This document shows, piece after piece, positions 23,931-34,226 of a stretch of 64,000 nucleotides of DNA. The translations under genes and the position numbers were made by a program. Origin of the DNA: Lactarius indigo (Eukaryota > Basidiomycota > Agaricomycetes > Russulales > Russulaceae); contig JAFKAC010000108.1 in the NCBI GenBank assembly GCA_025766275.1, positions 62,001 through 126,000 of the forward strand, in the 5' to 3' direction. Below the pieces are notes generated by a model, which was not told where the DNA came from, searched no databases, and saw nothing but the letters and a program-made list of their open reading frames with translations. Position 1 is the first letter of the stretch. The number at the start of each line of letters is the position of its first letter.

Positions 23931-23937
23931 CTTATGA
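23931..23937 (+). repeat. Right target-site duplication of KDZ-1 (CTTATGA)
   Basis: This is the second copy of the 7 bp at 7700-7706. On the minus strand it follows the RT-end codons for FLGFCNFYRRFI. Confidence 0.85.
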
Positions 23938-25410
23938 ATCGTCGATAGAAGTTGCAGAAGCCTAGGAAGGCTCGTACTTCCTTTAGGGATTTTGGTGCCT
24001 TCCAATTTCGTACACCCTGTACTTTTACCGGGTCCATTCGCAACTTGCCGTGTCTGATGATTAAACCCAGGTATTCCACTTCATAGACCTCAAATACGCA
24101 TTTTTCTGGTTTGATATATAGGTTGTGTTCATCGCATAGGTCCAGGACACGATGTAAAATTCATCGATGATGGGCACGATTGTCTGCTGTTGCGATTAAG
24201 ATGTCGTCCATGTAGACGATAACTTCTCCGGTCAATACCAGTTCCCGGAATATGGTGTCCATCATGGTTTGGAAGGTACTAGGGGAGTTGGTAAGGCCAA
24301 AGAACATGACTTGCGGTTCGAATAATCCCTGATTGGTTTTGAACGCCGCTTTCCACTCATCACCCGGTTTGATTCGAACGTTATTGTATCCCCATCGGAT
24401 ATCGAGCTTGGAGTAGAGTCGTGCTTCTCGGATCCGATCGATAAGTTCAGGGATTAAGGGGAGTGGGTAATGGTTCTTTACGGTTAGTTCGTTGAGGTGA
24501 CGGTAGTCCTGTACCGGCCGCAGTTTCCCATCCTTCTTTTTGATAAAGAAAAAGGGGGAAGCGTAGGGGGATTTTGAAGGTTGGATGTACTTTTTGTTCA
24601 GGTGTTCGGTTACGAATTCGGACAGTTTTTCGGTTTCAGGAATCGTAAGTGGGTACACCTTGCAGTCCATGGTTTCAGGGGCCGTTGGGATTAGATCGAT
24701 GGCGTGATCCCACGTTCGTGAAGGGGGAAAACGTTGGGAAGCTTCTTCGCTAAAGACCTTATGGTGCCTGCGATATTCTTCGGGTACGAGTTCTTCAAAG
24801 GTCTTTTGCGGCTTCTTGGCTGCCTCCTGTTGCGCAAGTTCCGATGCTGTTGTTGTTTTTCGCAATCGAATAAGTGGCACTCCTTTTTCCAGTTGCTCCC
24901 AGGCCAATTCGTCAAGTTGATACGTCTCCAATGCCTTAATGGTGGCTTCCATGGGCATGGCTTTGTCTGACAAATTCAGGCTGGTGATTACTACCAGTTG
25001 GAACTCTTCATCGAGGGTGGCATCTCGCCAGTGGAACTTGGGTTCAAAGGCTGTGAACCAAGGGTATCCGAGTATGACTTCATCATTTCCTAGGTCGGTG
25101 ATGAGAAACCTGAGATGTTGGGTCTTTCCCCCCGTTTTGACTGTTAGGTCGGTGAAGGAGGTGATTTCCCCTCCTTGGTTGTGGGTTCCATCCACATTCC
25201 ATATCTTAATGGGTCGTTCGGTAGATAGCCAGGCTATCTTTAGTCGTTTCAGGAGGTTTGTGCTTATAAAATTATCGGTTGCGCCGGAATCGATGAGGAC
25301 ATTTCATTCGGCCGTCACGTGAGCAGATTTGAAAAGAACTGGAATTCGCATGGATCGGAATCTGCTATTGTACACGCTAAGTTTTAATGCTCTAGCCCAG
25401 GCCGCGGGGT
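23938..25410 (-). pseudogene. gypsy-I pol, 5' portion: aspartic protease and reverse transcriptase
   Basis: Read from about 25400, the frame passes a TGA at 25304-25306 just before the protease motif VLIDSGATDNFIS, then FLITDLGNDEVILGYPWF. RT follows with KKDGKLRPVQDYRHLNELT, SKLDIRWGYNNVRIK, MFFGLTNSPSTFQTMM and the catalytic VYMDDILIA. A further TGA at 24161-24163 interrupts just after this; then the frame continues ILHRVLDLC...FLGFCNFYRRFI to the KDZ-1 boundary. The other half of pol is at 5653-7699. Both stops fit a single C to T change in CGA. Confidence 0.85.
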
Positions 25411-26084
25411 TCAAGCGTTCAGAAAATCCTTCTTCTGGCCAAATAATTTGTCCACCATCAATTCTCGTACTTCTGGGGTTTGAGCGAATAGTGCTGCTAC
25501 CTGGGCATCCGCTTGTTCCTCGTTAGAGAGGGGGCGTGATGCGGTCATGGAGATGGTGGCGGTTGTAGGGGTACTGGTTGCGGGAGTCGTGGTTTCAGTT
25601 GTTTTAATGGTGGTAGACTTCTGAGGGCAGTTGCGGGAAATATGCCCTTGGCCTCGACAACGGAAACATCTTCCTTCTTTCTGCAGTTGCAGTTTTTCGG
25701 TGTCTGTTAAAGCGGCTCTAGCTCTTGTGCAGCTAACATCCATTGCGTTAGGATCTCGGTTTTTGTTCAATGCCAACAACCACTGGTCACGGGATGCTCC
25801 CCCTCGTTTGTTGTTTCCTCCTTTCGTGAGTTTGTCCTTTAGAAGGAGGTATTCGGCTTGTTGCAGTGTCACGGCTGCTTTCCAGTCATCCCATGTGATT
25901 GGATGATGGAATTTGATTGCGTTTATGACAAGGGCGTTGGGGAGTCCCTTCTGGAAGATTTCTAATGTGGTGGCTTCGTCTTTATTATATCCTGCTTTGT
26001 TGGCGAGGTTCGAGAACTTTGCGATGTACGTATCGATATCTTCTTTCTCCATTCTAAGGGTTTGGATGGAGTGCCGGGCCTTCT
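25411..26084 (-). pseudogene. gypsy-I gag, C-terminal part with CCHC zinc knuckle
   Basis: An open frame reads ARHSIQTLRMEKEDIDTYIA then IFQKGLPNALVINAI and a knuckle CFRCRGQGHISRNC at about 25640-25680, the gag nucleocapsid signature. It ends at TGA near 25411 and overlaps the pol frame (ERLNPAAWARALKL), which suggests ribosomal frameshifting or a decayed junction. The N-terminal half is missing: everything right of 26084 is KDZ-2 terminal repeat, so an ATG at 26118 belongs to the transposon, not to gag. Confidence 0.85.
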
Positions 26085-26373
26085 CAGCCAATGATCTGCC
26101 ATGACTTTCATAACTCATGGGCCATCCGACGGGAAGAACCCCTCATAACTCATGGGCCAACCGACGTCGGCCGACGCACAAAATTCTTCCGGAATTCATG
26201 GGCCACCCGACGTCGGTTCCGAAGTAGGAATTGCTAAAGGAAGTAGCAATATTTCCTTCCATAATGGAAGAATCAGATTTCCGGGTCATTTCCCGAAACA
26301 GATGAATAAACACCCATTCATTTCCTGAAATGGAGGGATCATGACCCATGTTACTTCCTGAAATGGGGGTACC
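26085..26373 (+). repeat. KDZ-2 left terminal inverted repeat
   Basis: This pairs with 47096-47384 at high identity. The outer 130 bases carry three CATGGGCCAnCCGAC motifs shared with KDZ-1; the inner part (TTCCGGAATT, CATTTCCTGAAATGG) is KDZ-2 specific. Confidence 0.9.
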
Positions 26374-26439
26374 TATACAGATGCCCAGAATCCAGTCAGG
26401 AGAGATCTCACAGAAGGTGGGCCTCATGGAAGCTTACTT

Positions 26440-27073
26440 TCCCATCATGGGAAACTCAACAGAAGCTCTTATTCCCAGGATGGAAGCTATGACGGAAAGT
26501 AAGTTTCCCATGATGGTAGACTTCATGGAAACTCAGTTTCCCGTGATGGGATACTCAGTTTCTGTGAAGTGCTCCGTAATGGGACAATCATGAGAATGAT
26601 CACAGAAACAGTTTCCCGTGACAGGAAAAGTCACAGAAGGACAGTGTCCCGCAATGGGAAACTACATGGAACCACATTTTCCCGTAACAGAAAGATTCAT
26701 GGAAACACGGTGTCATGTCACAGGAACAGTAACGGAAACTCGCTTTCTCGTGACGGGAATATTTATGGAAACTTCATTGCCCGTCACGGGTTAAGTCACG
26801 GAAACCAAGGTTCCCGTTACGGAAATACTCACGGAAACATATCTTCCCGTGACGGAAAGACTCACGGAAACCTATCTTCCCGTCACGGGAAGGTTCACGG
26901 AAACTCAGTCTCCCGTCACGGGTTAAGTCACGGAATCTAAGGTTCCCGTGATGGAAAGGCTCACGGAAACATATATTCCCGTCACGGGAAGATTCATGGA
27001 AACATATCTTCCTGTGACGGAAAGTCTCACGGAAACATATCTTCCCGTCACGGGAAGGTTCACAGAAACTCAG
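26440..27073 (+). repeat. KDZ-2 subterminal array, 33 bp palindromic units (left part, interrupted by MULE)
   Basis: Tandem 33 base units are of the form CACGGAAACATATCTTCCCG plus TGACGGAAAGNCT, so each holds a palindromic TTCCCGTSACGGRAA core. The array continues beyond the MULE at 32911-33890. Confidence 0.9.
27065..27073 (+). repeat. Left target-site duplication of the MULE (GAAACTCAG)
   Basis: Identical 9 bp are found at 32911-32919, directly flanking the MULE. Nine bp is the usual duplication length for Mutator-like elements. Confidence 0.9.
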
Positions 27074-28624
27074 AGGCGCCGTTTTTCCGCAGAGAATTGC
27101 TTCCTCAAAAAGGAAGGTGCCAAGAAGTCACGTGTTTTTCTGTCTTCACGAAACGGACATCCCCGAACAAAGTTCAAGCTCAGTTAAAAAGCCAACTTCC
27201 TTATTCGTATACATGGACCTCATATGTTTTTTTGAGAAAGTCCCGCAGCTTAACAAAAAGATAAAATATATTTTTTATTATCTAATTTAATCTACATCTT
27301 TTTTTTTCTAAGTCGTACTGTAGTGCGCGAAAATGGGCGGGCGCGGTAAACGCACCCGCAAGGAGATCGCGGGCCCTGCCTGCTGCACGACGCGCGGGGA
27401 CAGTTCCCCCACGTGTGCCCCTTTCCACGCCGCCCCGTAGGATGGAGGCGGCTTTGCCTTCATGCGCCCCCTTTCCGCGCAAACGGGGCGCCGTGGCAAT
27501 GGGAGAGGGGGCGGTGTGCCCTCATCTGCCCCTTCTGCGCAAGCGGGGCGCCGCGGCCACGGGGAAGGGGAGTGGCGGCGGGTCCTCGTGCGCCCCGCTT
27601 CCGCGCAAACGGGCTGGCGCGGCCATGGGGGGAGGGGAGGTGGAGGGCGACGGAGAGAGGGGGGGACGACAGCCCCCTTTGCGTGATCGGGGTGGCGGCG
27701 CGGCTACGGGGAAAGAGGAGGCGGGCGGCGTGCCATCGCGCCTCCCTTTCCCCCGCAAAGGGGCCGACGTCCCCTCGTGTGCCCCCTTTCCGCGCGAATG
27801 GTGCGGCGCGGATGGGGTGGCGTGGGCTGGAGGCGAAAGGGAGGGGGGTGGGATCAGGTGCAACGGGGGAGAGGGGGAGAGGGGGGGGGGTGTGCGTACC
27901 TTCGTGTGCCCCCTTCCGCGCGAACGGCGCGGCATGCCCTTGCGCGCACCCCATTCCATGCAAATGGGGTGGCGCAGGCTGGAGGCGAAAGGGAGGGGGG
28001 GGGGGGGGTGCATACCTTCGTGCGCCCCCCTTCCGCGCGAACGGCACGGCGTGCCCTTGCGCGCACCCCTTTCCACGGGAACGGTGCGGCGCGGGCTGGA
28101 GGCGAAGGGAGGAAGGGGGGGGCGTACCTTGTGGCCCCTCCCCCCCCCCCCTTTCCGCGCAAATGGAGCGACGCGGACTGGGGGCGAAGGGAGGGGGCCG
28201 GGTGCAACGGGGAGAGGAGAGGGGAGGGGAGGCACGGGGGGGGGAGGCGCATGCCCTCGTGCGCCCTCTTTCCGCAGACGGGGGGGCGCGGACGGTGGAG
28301 GGAGGGGAAAGGGAGGGGGGCAACGTACCCTTGTGCCCCCCTGCGCCCCCTTTCTCTGTGCAAAGGGGAGGCGGTCAGCGCGGGGATAGGGGGAAGGGGA
28401 GGGTGAGCGACTCACCTTCGTGCGCCCTCTCTGCACGCGAATGGGGCGGCGCGCAATGTAGGGGAAGAGGAGGGAGGAGGGAGGAGAGGGTGGAGGAGGA
28501 GGAGGGAGGGAGGGCGCCCTGCGCTCTTTGCACACCCAATTCCATACGAATTGGGTGGCACGCAACAGGACGGGGGAGGATAAGGGCGGGGCAATGGGGG
28601 GAAAGTCGTTGGGGGGTGAAAGAA
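27074..28624 (+). repeat. MULE left terminal inverted repeat, very GC-rich
   Basis: The outer 240 bases are AT-rich (TTTTTT, ATATATTTTTTATTATC) and the remainder very GC-rich. A module close to GCGCCCCCTTTCCGCGCAAA recurs roughly every 60-140 bases about ten or more times. Long open frames on both strands arise from composition and are not genes. It pairs with 31354-32910 at very high identity. Confidence 0.9.
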
Positions 28625-28914
28625 GGGGAGTCTCCGTGGTGGAAGCAAAACCGGTGGCGCGGCCAACGCGGATACAAAATAATTAAAGTAGTTATTCTCC
28701 TTGGTAATATTTAATATAACTCACAAATAAGGAAACTGCCGGTGCACTAAAGTCGCTACATTCCAGTCCAGCTGCACAGGCATCAGCCTGGATGCCTCTA
28801 TATTCCACTAAACCCAAGTGTGCACCCAATATAAACCATTTATTATATATTTTGTGGTCAGTAATGAGTAGGGAGCAGTGGAGTCTGCCTTCCTAATTTT
28901 GCAAACTTATCTTC

Positions 28915-31042
28915 ATGACAACCCTTCCTCCCTTTCGCTTATCTATTACCTCAGCGGCACCTGCCATGCCAGCCACTCAGCCCATGATACTGGACAACAA
29001 CGGGAATGGTAATTCCCATGCCCGAGGAAGCTTCTGGTATGACCAACAGCCCGGCCGCTATGATCTATCTTGGGACTCTCTGGCTAGTTTTGACACATGG
29101 CGACAGGAAGTGGAGCAGGCAGATTCAGTTGAAATTCGCCTTGCCAAGACAGAACCTAAAGGTTTAAATTACTCCTGGAAGCGCACTTACCAGTGCACGC
29201 GTCAAGGGACCGGCGGGATCAAACCTTATGAAAAGAAGAACCCAAATCAGATCCGCAAGATCGGCTCTAAGCGGACTGGATGCACTTGCAGAGTAGATCT
29301 CAAGGCTTACCCTGGGACAAATGTCCTTTTGGGGCGTTATCAGAAGGATCATGATCACCCAATCAATATTGAAAATCTAATTTACACTCGAGTTTCCAAA
29401 GCAGCCAGAGAACAAGTAAAGGAGTCATTGAAGCAGGGGACCAAACGCTCGGAAGTCGTATGTAATCACCGCTTTATTGATGACATTGGCTAATTTATTC
29501 CTTAGCTCCAGTCTATTCGCGATTCCTGCTTCTGATCATGATCGCGATCATTACATACACATGGACGACATAAACCGGATTGCTAAGGAGGTTGAACAAG
29601 ATGAGACCCAATTGCATGCTAAAGATGAAATCTCTATCAAACTTTGGCTGGATGTCCTTAGAGAGGAGGGAGCCAATACCTTCTGCAAAGACAAGCTAGA
29701 TCTGGCTCCTCCAGGATCGGATTTGGCTGGGGATCTGTTCATCCTGGCCCTCCAAACTAGGTTTCAGTCTGACGCTTTCCGGCGGCTCGGCAATGGCATT
29801 CTTGGCATTGATGCCACCCACAACACGACATATTATTCAGGGGTGATGCTAACTACAGTTATGGCAAGGGACCAGTGGGGGCATGGTAAGCGAATGATCG
29901 CATTTTCGCTAATTTGACTGATTTCCGATCTGACAGGAGTTCCAGTTGCCTGGATGCTGTCATCCAATACACAGGCAGCAACAATAACTTATTTCCTGAA
30001 ATTAATTCAGTCATGGAACCCTGAAGTCCGGCCCAATTACTTCATGACCTGATTGTGATCAGGCCCAGATCTCGGCTCTACAAACAGTATTCCCTCAAAC
30101 TCAGGTCCTTCTGTGCCGGTGGCATGTACTCCATGCAGTCCAATCACATTTCCGGACCAATCAATTTCCAAAGTTATGGGACCTGATTAAGAAATTGGTC
30201 CGGACTTCTGATCTGGTCGAGTTTGGGACGATCTGGGAGGAGATCTTAAGCGATCCAGACAACCCCCAATCATTTACTGATTATTTTCAGCTGCAATGGA
30301 TCCCTATGGTCCATATGTGGTCTGCATTCACCAGAAAGTCCCGAGTTATATTTGAGGAAGGGGACACAAATATGCTTCTTGAATCGTAAGTCGACTTTAC
30401 TATCTGCTGAATAAGCGAAACTTAATTCATATTTAGGTATCATCACATATTAAAGTCCCACTGGCTTGAGGGAAAGCGCAATCGGCGGATTGATCATTTG
30501 ATCTTTACACTTACCCAAAGAATGCTGCCACATTACTATGAGCACCGACATAAGCTGCCAACAAATTGGCTTTGAGGGCCTAGATCTCGCTAAGAAGCAT
30601 GAAGCCGCAATTTTAGCGAAATCTAAAACCATTTCCAGGAAGTTCAATAACATCACTCGGCAATGGCAAGTTTCATGTGGCATCCCAGTCATTTCCGGGC
30701 TGTCAATATGTCATTGACATCGGCACGGCAACATGTAATTGCCTAGGACTTCCCGAGGATCCGGCACTGCAAGCACCTTGCTGCTGTGCAGGGCCAGAAC
30801 TCCCCCACTGCACAGGCGCAAAATACACCCATCCGAATAGTTACACCCACCAAAAGATCATCTCAAGTCCCTTCATCTGGCCCTGGGGAGGAGTTGCCAC
30901 CTACTGGATCACAATCTGAAGCCCTTCCAAAAAGGGACCGGCTGTCACCCAACAGGAACCACTGGAAGGAAACGACCCAAAAGATGGGTAGCCGGGTATC
31001 ACCTAAGCAGTCGCCAACAGCTGGTGGCACCGATCTCGCCTA
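28915..31042 (+). pseudogene. MULE transposase, multi-exon with apparent frameshifts
   Basis: It starts at ATG 28915 (MTTLPPFRLS). Exon 1 has a FAR1/GCM-like zinc-binding N-terminus (YQCTRQG...CTCRVDLKAYPG...HDHPI). A GTATGT intron ends at about 29504. Exon 2 has LGNGILGIDATHNTTYYSG, the first catalytic Asp of MULE transposases. After an intron at 29886-29936, VPVAWMLSSNTQAATITYF leads to FMT, then an apparent frameshift near 30050 precedes DCDQAQISALQTVFPQ (second Asp) and LLCRWHVLHAV (C-x2-H motif). A C-terminal SWIM-like remnant (TCNC, then in another frame HCKHLAAV) is split by a shift near 30745. The gene therefore looks inactive unless some shifts are introns. Confidence 0.75.
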
Positions 31043-31353
31043 ATTCAACAACCCTGACACATCGGATCCAGTGAGAAAAGAAAATTGGTAATATTCACTG
31101 ATCCCTATGGTGGAGGGGAACGATCTGGTAAACGAGCAAAGCCAGATGCAGCCTCTGCAGAGGCAAATACCCTTGCACAGCTCCCAACTTCCTTCATAGG
31201 GCCAGATCTCTCAATAAAACAGTATCTCTAATTTCATACAAGTACATTAGTCGTCAGCTAGTTTGGGCAGTAGTACATTTCCAAATGTCAAAAAAATTTC
31301 GTGTTCCTGACTAAAAATACCTGTGCTTGTTTCCCGTCTCCCCCGTCTCCATG

Positions 31354-32910
31354 TTCTTTCATCCCCCCAGCGACTTTCCCCCCATTGCCCCGCCCCATCC
31401 TCCCCCTGTCCTGTTGCGTGCCACCCAATTCGTACGAAATTGGGTGTGCAAAGAGCGCAGGGCGCCCTCCCTCCCTCCTCCTCCTCCACCCTCTCCTCCC
31501 TCCTCCCTCCTCTTCCCCTACATTGCGCGCCGCCCCATTCGCGTGCAGAGAGGGCGCACGAAGGTGAGTCGCTCACCCTCCCCTTCCCCCTATCCCCGCT
31601 GCTGACCGCCTCCCCTTTGCACAGAGAAAGGGGGCGCAGGGGGGCACAAGGGTACGTTGCCCCCCTCCCTTTCCCCTCCCTCCACCGTCCGCGCCCCCCC
31701 GTCTGCAGGAAAGAGGGCGCACGAGGGCATGCGCCTCCCCCCCCCTGTGCCTCCCCTCCCCTCTCCTCTCCCCGTTGCACCCGGCCCCCTCCCTTCGCCC
31801 CCAGTCCGCGTCGCTCCATTTGCGCGGAAAGGGGGGGGGGGGAGGGGCCACAAGGTACGCCCCCCCCTTCCTCCCTTCGCCTCCAGCCCGCGCCGCACCG
31901 TTCCCGTGGAAAGGGGTGCGCGCAAGGGCACACCGTGCCGTTCGCGCGGAAGGGGGGCGCACGAAGGTACGCACCCCCCCCCCCCCCTCCCTTTCGCCTC
32001 CAGCCTGCGCCACCCCATTCGCGTGGAATGGGGTGCGCGCAAGGGCATGCCGCGCCGTTCGCGCGGAAGGGGGCGCACGAAGGTACGCACACCCCCCCCC
32101 CTCTCCCCCTCTCCCCCGTTGCACCTGATCCCACCCCCCTCCCTTTCGCCTCCAGCCCGCGCCACCCCATCCGCGCCGCACCATTCGCGCGGAAAGGGGG
32201 CACACGAGGGGACGTCGGCCCCTTTGCGGGGGAAAGGGAGGCGCGATGGCACGCCGCCCGCCTCCTCTTTCCCCGTAGCCGCGCCGCCACCCCGATCACG
32301 CAAAGGGGGCTGTCGTCCCCCCCTCTCTCCGTCGCCCTCCACCTCCCCTCCCCCCATGGCCGCGCCAGCCCGTTTGCGCGGAAGCGGGGCGCACGAGGAC
32401 CCGCCGCCACTCCCCTTCCCCGTGGCCGCGGCGCCCCGCTTGCGCAGAAGGGGCAGATGAGGGCACACCTGCCCCCTCTCCCATTGCCACGGCGCCCCGT
32501 TCGCGCAGAAAGGGGGCGCGTGAAGGCAAAGCCGCCTCCATCCTACGGGGCGGCGTGGAAAGGGGCGCACGTGGGGGAACTGTCCCCTGCGCGTCGTGCA
32601 GCAGGCAGGGCCCGCGATCTCCTTGCGGGTGCGTTTACCGCGCCCGCCCATTTTCGCGCACTACAGTACGACTTAGAAAAAAAAAGATGTAGATTAAATT
32701 AGATAATAAAAAATATATTTTATCTTTTTGTTAAGCTGCGGGACTTTCTCAAAAAAACATATGAGGTCCATGTATACGAATAAGGAAGTTGGCTTTTTAA
32801 CTGAGCTTGAACTTTGTTCGGGGATGTCCGTTTCGTGAAGACAGAAAAACACGTGACTTCTTGGCACCTTCCTTTTTGAGGAAGCAATTCTCTGCGGAAA
32901 AACGGCGCCT
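31354..32910 (-). repeat. MULE right terminal inverted repeat
   Basis: This is the complement of 27074-28624 with few differences, which suggests either a recent insertion or homogenisation between arms. No gene is supported inside. Confidence 0.9.
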
Positions 32911-33890
32911 GAAACTCAGTCTCCCGTCACGGGTTAAGTCACGGAAACTAAGGTTCCCGTGACGGAAAGGCTCATGGAAACATATATTCCCGTCACGGGA
33001 AGATTCACGGAAACATATCTTCCTGTGACGGAAAGTCTCACGGAAATATATCTTCCCGTCACGGGAAGGTTCACGGAAATTCAATCTCCCGTCACAGGCT
33101 AAGTCACGGAAACTGAGGTTCCCGTGACGGAAAGTCTCACGGGAACATATCTTCCCGTCACGGGAAGGTTCACGGAAATTCAATCTCCCGTCACAGGTTA
33201 AGTCACGGAAACTGAGGTTCCCGTGACAGAAAGTCTCACGGGAACATATCTTCCCGTCACGGGAAGGCTCACGGAAATTCAATCTCCCGTCACAGGTTAA
33301 GTCACGGAAACTGAGGTTCCCGTGACGGAAAGTCTCACGGGAACATATCTTCCTGTCACGGGAAGGTTCACGGAAATTCAGTCTCCCGTCACGGGTTAAG
33401 TCACGGAAACTGAGGTTCCCGTGACGGAAAGACTCACGGAAACATCTCTTCCTATAACGGGAAGATTCAAGGCAATTCAATTTCCTGCCACGGGAAAAGT
33501 CACGGAAACTGAGTTGTCCTCGACGGAAATATTTACAGAAACATATCATCCAGTGATGGGAATATACACGGAAACTAAGTTACCCATCATAGGAAACATG
33601 ACTGAACCTGAGCTTCCTGTCACAGGAAATATCACAACAACTGAGCTTTCCGTGATGTCAAACTTCACAGCAAATGATATTACAGTGATGGAAAACCTCG
33701 CGGAAACTGAGTGTCCCACCACAGAAATATTCACAGAAACTCACTTCCTATTACTGGAATATTCACGGAAACTGGGTCTCTCATAATGGGACAATTCACG
33801 GAAAGTGAGGTTGCCATCATAAGATATTTCACAGAGAGTGAATTTCCTGTCACGCAAAATTCACTGAAGCTGAGGTTCCCTGTGCAGGCG
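32911..33890 (+). repeat. KDZ-2 subterminal array continued (33 bp units) with MULE right target duplication at 32911-32919
   Basis: The first nine bases GAAACTCAG duplicate 27065-27073. About 30 further 33 base units follow, near-perfect up to 33430 (CACGGGAAGGTTCACGGAAA) and increasingly decayed towards 33890. Confidence 0.9.
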
Positions 33891-34226
33891 CCTCACTGAA
33901 ACTCAAGTTCCCATTATCGGAGACATCATGGAAGGTACTCCCTTTACTGTAAGACAGTCTACAGCTCTCCATTTTCATATAGACTCCCATACATTGGAAG
34001 ATGATGTACATGAATCAGTCTTTCTCAAATGGACAAGCAAATATTCATATGGTTTCCAGAATGGATAATTCAACAACCACAGGTTATTAAATTTCTACAA
34101 AGGTATCACTGTATCACTAATTGCCTCTCTGAAGGTATGTTGGATCCAGTCCACCGGAACCCCTGCCAATATCTACATTCCTTTATAATGATCAGATCAC
34201 ACAGTATATGTCTTTACTGTGCTTAC

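Larger units (their letters stand above)
3543..26084 (-). mobile_element. gypsy-I: Ty3/gypsy chromodomain LTR retrotransposon, split by KDZ-1 and truncated in gag by KDZ-2
   Basis: Read on the minus strand the parts are gag with a CCHC knuckle (26084 to 25411), protease and RT (25400 to 23938), RNaseH, integrase and chromodomain (7699 to 5653), a third ORF with zinc knuckles (5613 to 4150), then the polypurine tract and 3' LTR. The order protease-RT-RNaseH-integrase-chromodomain defines a Ty3 chromovirus-type element. KDZ-1 lies between RT and RNaseH. The N-terminal gag and 5' LTR are missing: the gag reading ends at 26084, where KDZ-2 begins. Confidence 0.9.
27074..32910. mobile_element. Mutator-like DNA transposon (MULE), 5.8 kb with about 1.55 kb terminal inverted repeats
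   Basis: The ends are AGGCGCCGTTTTTCCGC and its complement, flanked by a perfect 9 bp duplication. Long GC-rich terminal repeats (27074-28624 and 31354-32910) surround an AT-richer core that carries a MULE-type transposase on the plus strand. It is inserted in the 33 bp array of KDZ-2, so it is younger than KDZ-2. Confidence 0.9.

Noticed and set aside
26085..26118. ATG at 26118 as the true gag start of gypsy-I
   Set aside because: Bases 26085-26118 are the KDZ-2 terminal repeat; the N-terminal residues MSYESHGRSLA are transposon sequence read through by accident.
27413..28714. Long Gly/Arg/Pro-rich ORFs in the MULE arms (also 31247-32702)
   Set aside because: They appear in several frames on both strands of GC-rich DNA and are mirrored in the other arm; no domain and extreme composition.
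26440..33890. Repetitive ORFs such as FRDLTCDGRLNFREPSRDGK across the 33 bp array
   Set aside because: 33 is a multiple of three, so a frame without a stop in one unit stays open through all; no evidence of expression or domain.
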